From NCBI RefSeq assembly GCF_003574465.1, contig NZ_QOWC01000068.1:1-36890 (forward strand): a DNA stretch of 36,890 nucleotides, given 5' to 3'. Below the pieces are notes generated by a model. The model had not been told where the DNA came from and searched no databases. It was given only the letters and a program-made list of their open reading frames with translations. The position numbers and the translations under genes were made by a program. The DNA is from Methylobacterium crusticola. GTDB lineage: Bacteria; Pseudomonadota; Alphaproteobacteria; Rhizobiales; Beijerinckiaceae. This document shows, piece by piece, positions 34,518 through 36,890 of this stretch (positions are counted from its first letter, which is position 1; the number at the start of each line of letters is the position of its first letter).

Positions 34518-35036
34518 ATGCGGTGCCCCTATTGCGGCGGCCTCGACACGCAGGTGAAGGATTCCCGGCCGAGCGACGACAGCGCCACCATCCGGCGCCG
34601 GCGCATCTGCCCGGATTGCGGCGGCCGCTTCACCACCTTCGAGCGGGTACAGTTGCGCGAGCTGACCGTGGTCAAGCGCTCGGGCCGCCGGGTGCCGTTC
34701 GACCGCGACAAGCTCCAGCGCTCGATCGACGTCGCCCTGCGCAAGCGCGCCGTGGAGCCCGAGCGCGTCGAGCGCCTCGTCAGCGGCATCACGCGCCAGC
34801 TCGAGAGCAGCGGCGAGGCCGAGGTGACGAGCGAGGGCATCGGCGAACTGGTGATGGAGGGCCTGAAGGGCCTCGACGACGTCGCCTACGTGCGCTTCGC
34901 CTCCGTCTACAAGAACTTCCGCGAGGCCCGGGACTTCGAGGAACTGCTCGGGAACCTCGCCGCCGGGCAGCCCGCCGGCGCCGAGCCGGCGCCGGGCGAG
35001 GCGCCGCCCGCCCGCCGGGCGCGGACGCGCGCGTGA
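34518..35036 (+). CDS. nrdR: Transcriptional repressor NrdR
   Basis: A 172-aa repressor of ribonucleotide reductase genes that senses ATP/dATP. The zinc ribbon uses C3, C6, C31 and C34 (MRCPYCGG and ICPDCGGRFTTFE). The ATP-cone covers about 49-139 (VVKRSGRRVPFDRDKLQRSI to YVRFASVYKNFREARDF). The C-terminal 25 residues are a Pro/Ala/Arg-rich tail beyond the usual NrdR length of about 150. AGAGGAA lies before the ATG. Its stop overlaps the GTG of ribD. I saw no NrdR box in the window, so its targets lie elsewhere. Confidence 0.97.
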   Translation: MRCPYCGGLDTQVKDSRPSDDSATIRRRRICPDCGGRFTTFERVQLRELTVVKRSGRRVPFDRDKLQRSIDVALRKRAVEPERVERLVSGITRQLESSGEAEVTSEGIGELVMEGLKGLDDVAYVRFASVYKNFREARDFEELLGNLAAGQPAGAEPAPGEAPPARRARTRA

Positions 35037-36223
35037 GCCGGGACGGCGCGGCCCGGACCCGTCCGGCGCAGAACGATCCGGCCGAACTGGGTCCGGATGG
35101 CGCGGCTCCGGCGCAGGAGGCCCTCGACCGGCGCGCGATGCGCCTCGCCCTCGCCCTCGGCCGGCGCCATCTCGGCCTGACCTGGCCGAACCCGTCCGTC
35201 GGCGCCGTCCTGGTCGGCGGCCCGCCCGAGGCTCCCCGCATCCTGGCGCAGGGCGTGACGCAGGCCGGCGGGCGGCCCCACGCCGAGCGCATGGCCCTCG
35301 ATGCGGCCGGGCCCGCGGCCCGCGGCGCCACGCTCTACGTCACCCTGGAGCCCTGCTCCCACCACGGCCGCACCGGGCCCTGCGCCGACGCCACCATCGC
35401 GGCGGGCGTCGCCCGGGTGGTCAGCGCGATGGACGACCCCGACCCCCGCGTCGCCGGACGCGGCCACGGGCGCCTCGCCGCCGCGGGCGTCGCCGTGACG
35501 GTCGGGCTCCTGCGGGAGGAGGCCGCCCGCGACCAGCGCGGGCACGTCACCCGGGTGACGCAGGGCCGGCCGGCGGTCTTCCTCAAGCTCGCCCGCACCC
35601 CGGACGGCTTCGCGGCGGGCGGGGAGGGTCGCCTGCTCATCAGCGGTCCGCGGGCCAACGCCGAGGTCCACCTGCAGCGGGCCCATTGCGACGCCATCAT
35701 GGTGGGCGTCCGCACCGTGCTGGCGGACGATCCCGAGCTGACCGTGCGGCTGCCGGGCCTCGGCGGCCGCTCGCCGCTTCGGGTGGTGCTCGACCCGTGC
35801 CTGCGCACGCCGGTCGAGGCCCGGGTGGTGCGGACCGCCGGCCTCGTGCCGACCCTGATCCTCGCCGGGCCGGAGGCGCCCGGGGCGGCGGAGCGCGCGC
35901 TCGCGCTCGCGGGTGCCGAGGTGCTGCGGGTGCCGGTCTGCCCGGACGGCCGCAGCGACCTCGCGGCCGCCCTGCGGGCACTCGGCGCCCGCGGCGTCAC
36001 GCGGCTCTGCTCGGAGGGCGGGCCGACGCTCGCCGACGCCCTCGCCCGAGAGGGCCTCATCGACGAGTGCCTGCTGATCACGGGCGAGAAGCCCCTCGGC
36101 CAGGCCGGCCTGCCGGCGGTGGGCCCCCACCTGGCGACGCTCCTCGCCGGCGACGCCTTCGCGGTCGTGGACGACCACCCGGTCGGGTCGGACCGGTTCA
36201 CCTGCTACGCACGGAGCGCCTAG
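35033..36223 (+). CDS. ribD: Bifunctional riboflavin biosynthesis deaminase/reductase
   Basis: A 396-aa enzyme carrying out the second and third steps of riboflavin synthesis. The deaminase half has TWPNPSVGAVLVGG, zinc ligand H83 with catalytic E85 in RPHAERMALD, and C108 and C117 in EPCSHHGRTGPC. The reductase half starts near 170 (VFLKLARTPDGFAAGGEG) and shows MVGVRTVLADDPELTV and CSEGGPTLADAL. The start is a GTG sharing bases with the nrdR stop; it gives a loose 30-residue lead before ALDRRAMRLALALG. An ATG at 35138 is possible, but would cut off residues that homologues keep. ribE begins directly after its TAG. Confidence 0.95.
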   Translation: MSRDGAARTRPAQNDPAELGPDGAAPAQEALDRRAMRLALALGRRHLGLTWPNPSVGAVLVGGPPEAPRILAQGVTQAGGRPHAERMALDAAGPAARGATLYVTLEPCSHHGRTGPCADATIAAGVARVVSAMDDPDPRVAGRGHGRLAAAGVAVTVGLLREEAARDQRGHVTRVTQGRPAVFLKLARTPDGFAAGGEGRLLISGPRANAEVHLQRAHCDAIMVGVRTVLADDPELTVRLPGLGGRSPLRVVLDPCLRTPVEARVVRTAGLVPTLILAGPEAPGAAERALALAGAEVLRVPVCPDGRSDLAAALRALGARGVTRLCSEGGPTLADALAREGLIDECLLITGEKPLGQAGLPAVGPHLATLLAGDAFAVVDDHPVGSDRFTCYARSA

Positions 36224-36871
36224 ATGTTCACAGGCCTCGTCTCGGATGTCGGGCGCGTCGTCTCCGTCTCGGGCGGCGACGCCCTGCGGCGCCTCGCGAT
36301 CGACTGCGCCTACGATCCCGCCGGCATCCTGGTCGGCGCCTCGATCGCCTGCTCCGGCCCCTGCCTCACCGCCGTCACGGTCGCGCCCCGGGAGGGCGGC
36401 TGCCGCTTCGAGGTCGAGGCCGCCGCGGAGACGCTCGGCCGCACCACGGTGGGGGCCTGGACGCCCGGGACGCGGGTCAACCTGGAGCGCTCGCTCAGGA
36501 TCGGCGACGAGCTCGGCGGCCACCTCGTCACCGGCCACGTCGACGGCCTCGCGGAGGTCGTCGCCCGCGAGGCGGTGACCGGTCAGGTCGGCGACGCCTG
36601 GGCGCCGAGCACGCGCTTCGTGCTGCGGGCGCCGCCCGGCCTGGCGCGCTTCATCGCCGAGAAGGGTTCGGTCTGCCTCGACGGCACCTCGCTCACGGTG
36701 AACGGGGTCTCGGGCGACACCTTCACGGTCCTGCTGATTCCGCACACGCTCGCCGTCACCACCTGGGGCGAGCGCGCCGTCGGCGACCGCCTGAACCTGG
36801 AGGTCGACCTCATCGCCCGCTACGCGGCGCGGCTCGCGGAGGCCCGGGAGGCGCCGGCCCCCGCGGCGTGA
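36224..36871 (+). CDS. ribE: Riboflavin synthase, alpha subunit
   Basis: A 215-aa enzyme that converts two lumazine molecules into riboflavin. It shows the internal duplication of the family: MFTGLVSDVGRV with SIACSGPCLTAV in the first barrel, then GHLVTGHVDGLAEV with SVCLDGTSLTVNGVSGDTF in the second. The ATG follows the ribD stop with no spacing (TAGATG), so translation is coupled. The full gene is in the window, with a slightly extended Ala/Pro tail (EAREAPAPAA). Further riboflavin genes such as ribH may follow beyond the edge. Confidence 0.96.
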   Translation: MFTGLVSDVGRVVSVSGGDALRRLAIDCAYDPAGILVGASIACSGPCLTAVTVAPREGGCRFEVEAAAETLGRTTVGAWTPGTRVNLERSLRIGDELGGHLVTGHVDGLAEVVAREAVTGQVGDAWAPSTRFVLRAPPGLARFIAEKGSVCLDGTSLTVNGVSGDTFTVLLIPHTLAVTTWGERAVGDRLNLEVDLIARYAARLAEAREAPAPAA

Positions 36872-36890
36872 CCGGCCCCGGGCCCGCCGG

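Overview
The window looks like chromosome of a very GC-rich alphaproteobacterium, most probably Methylobacteriaceae (Methylobacterium or a close relative). The reasons are the extreme GC codon usage, a phasin with a PhaR-like operator, an HWE-type histidine kinase, a YcnI/PCuAC copper locus, the order glyA-nrdR-ribD-ribE, and the overall protein sequences. Identification is by recognition of families only; no database was searched. I see no transposase, integrase, CRISPR array, tRNA or rRNA.

Layout. 1-2.5 kb: the 5' part of a PAS-containing sensor kinase (leftward, cut by the window edge), a phasin with its own operator and terminator, and two small proteins of unknown function. 2.7-6.4 kb: a four-gene operon of MarR regulator, FUSC-type inner-membrane exporter, DUF1656 protein and HlyD-type membrane fusion protein, i.e. 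an AaeXAB-like efflux system. 6.5-9.9 kb: an MFS anion transporter, then cobD and cobC, which diverge with overlapping start codons. 10-14.2 kb: an orphan KpsE/Wzz-like membrane protein, a 93-aa unknown and glycogen debranching enzyme GlgX. 14.3-18.5 kb: a DivK-like receiver, an AI-2E family permease with an extra C-terminal domain, and a hybrid histidine kinase whose PAS domain is a LOV blue-light sensor. 18.5-21.7 kb: a Tat-type intradiol dioxygenase, icd (leftward) and trmJ (rightward), with a structured 378-base gap between the last two.

21.7-26.4 kb: all leftward, two paralogous O-acetylhomoserine sulfhydrylase-type enzymes flanking a receiver protein and an HWE histidine kinase. 26.6-30.8 kb: a leftward copper-type locus: a Cys/His-rich DUF2946-like membrane protein, a YcnI-PCuAC fusion, a TonB-dependent receptor and a small Gly/His-rich exported protein. 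31.1-32.7 kb: an L,D-transpeptidase and SlyX. 32.8-36.9 kb: glyA behind a long leader, then nrdR, ribD and ribE in tight succession, linking one-carbon/serine metabolism, ribonucleotide reductase control and riboflavin synthesis.

Most genes are ordinary housekeeping or membrane functions. The parts worth a second look are the LOV kinase, the copper locus with its fusion protein and intergenic hairpins, two leftward intrinsic terminators that do not follow any visible gene (possible small RNAs), and several short tandem repeats in coding and non-coding DNA.
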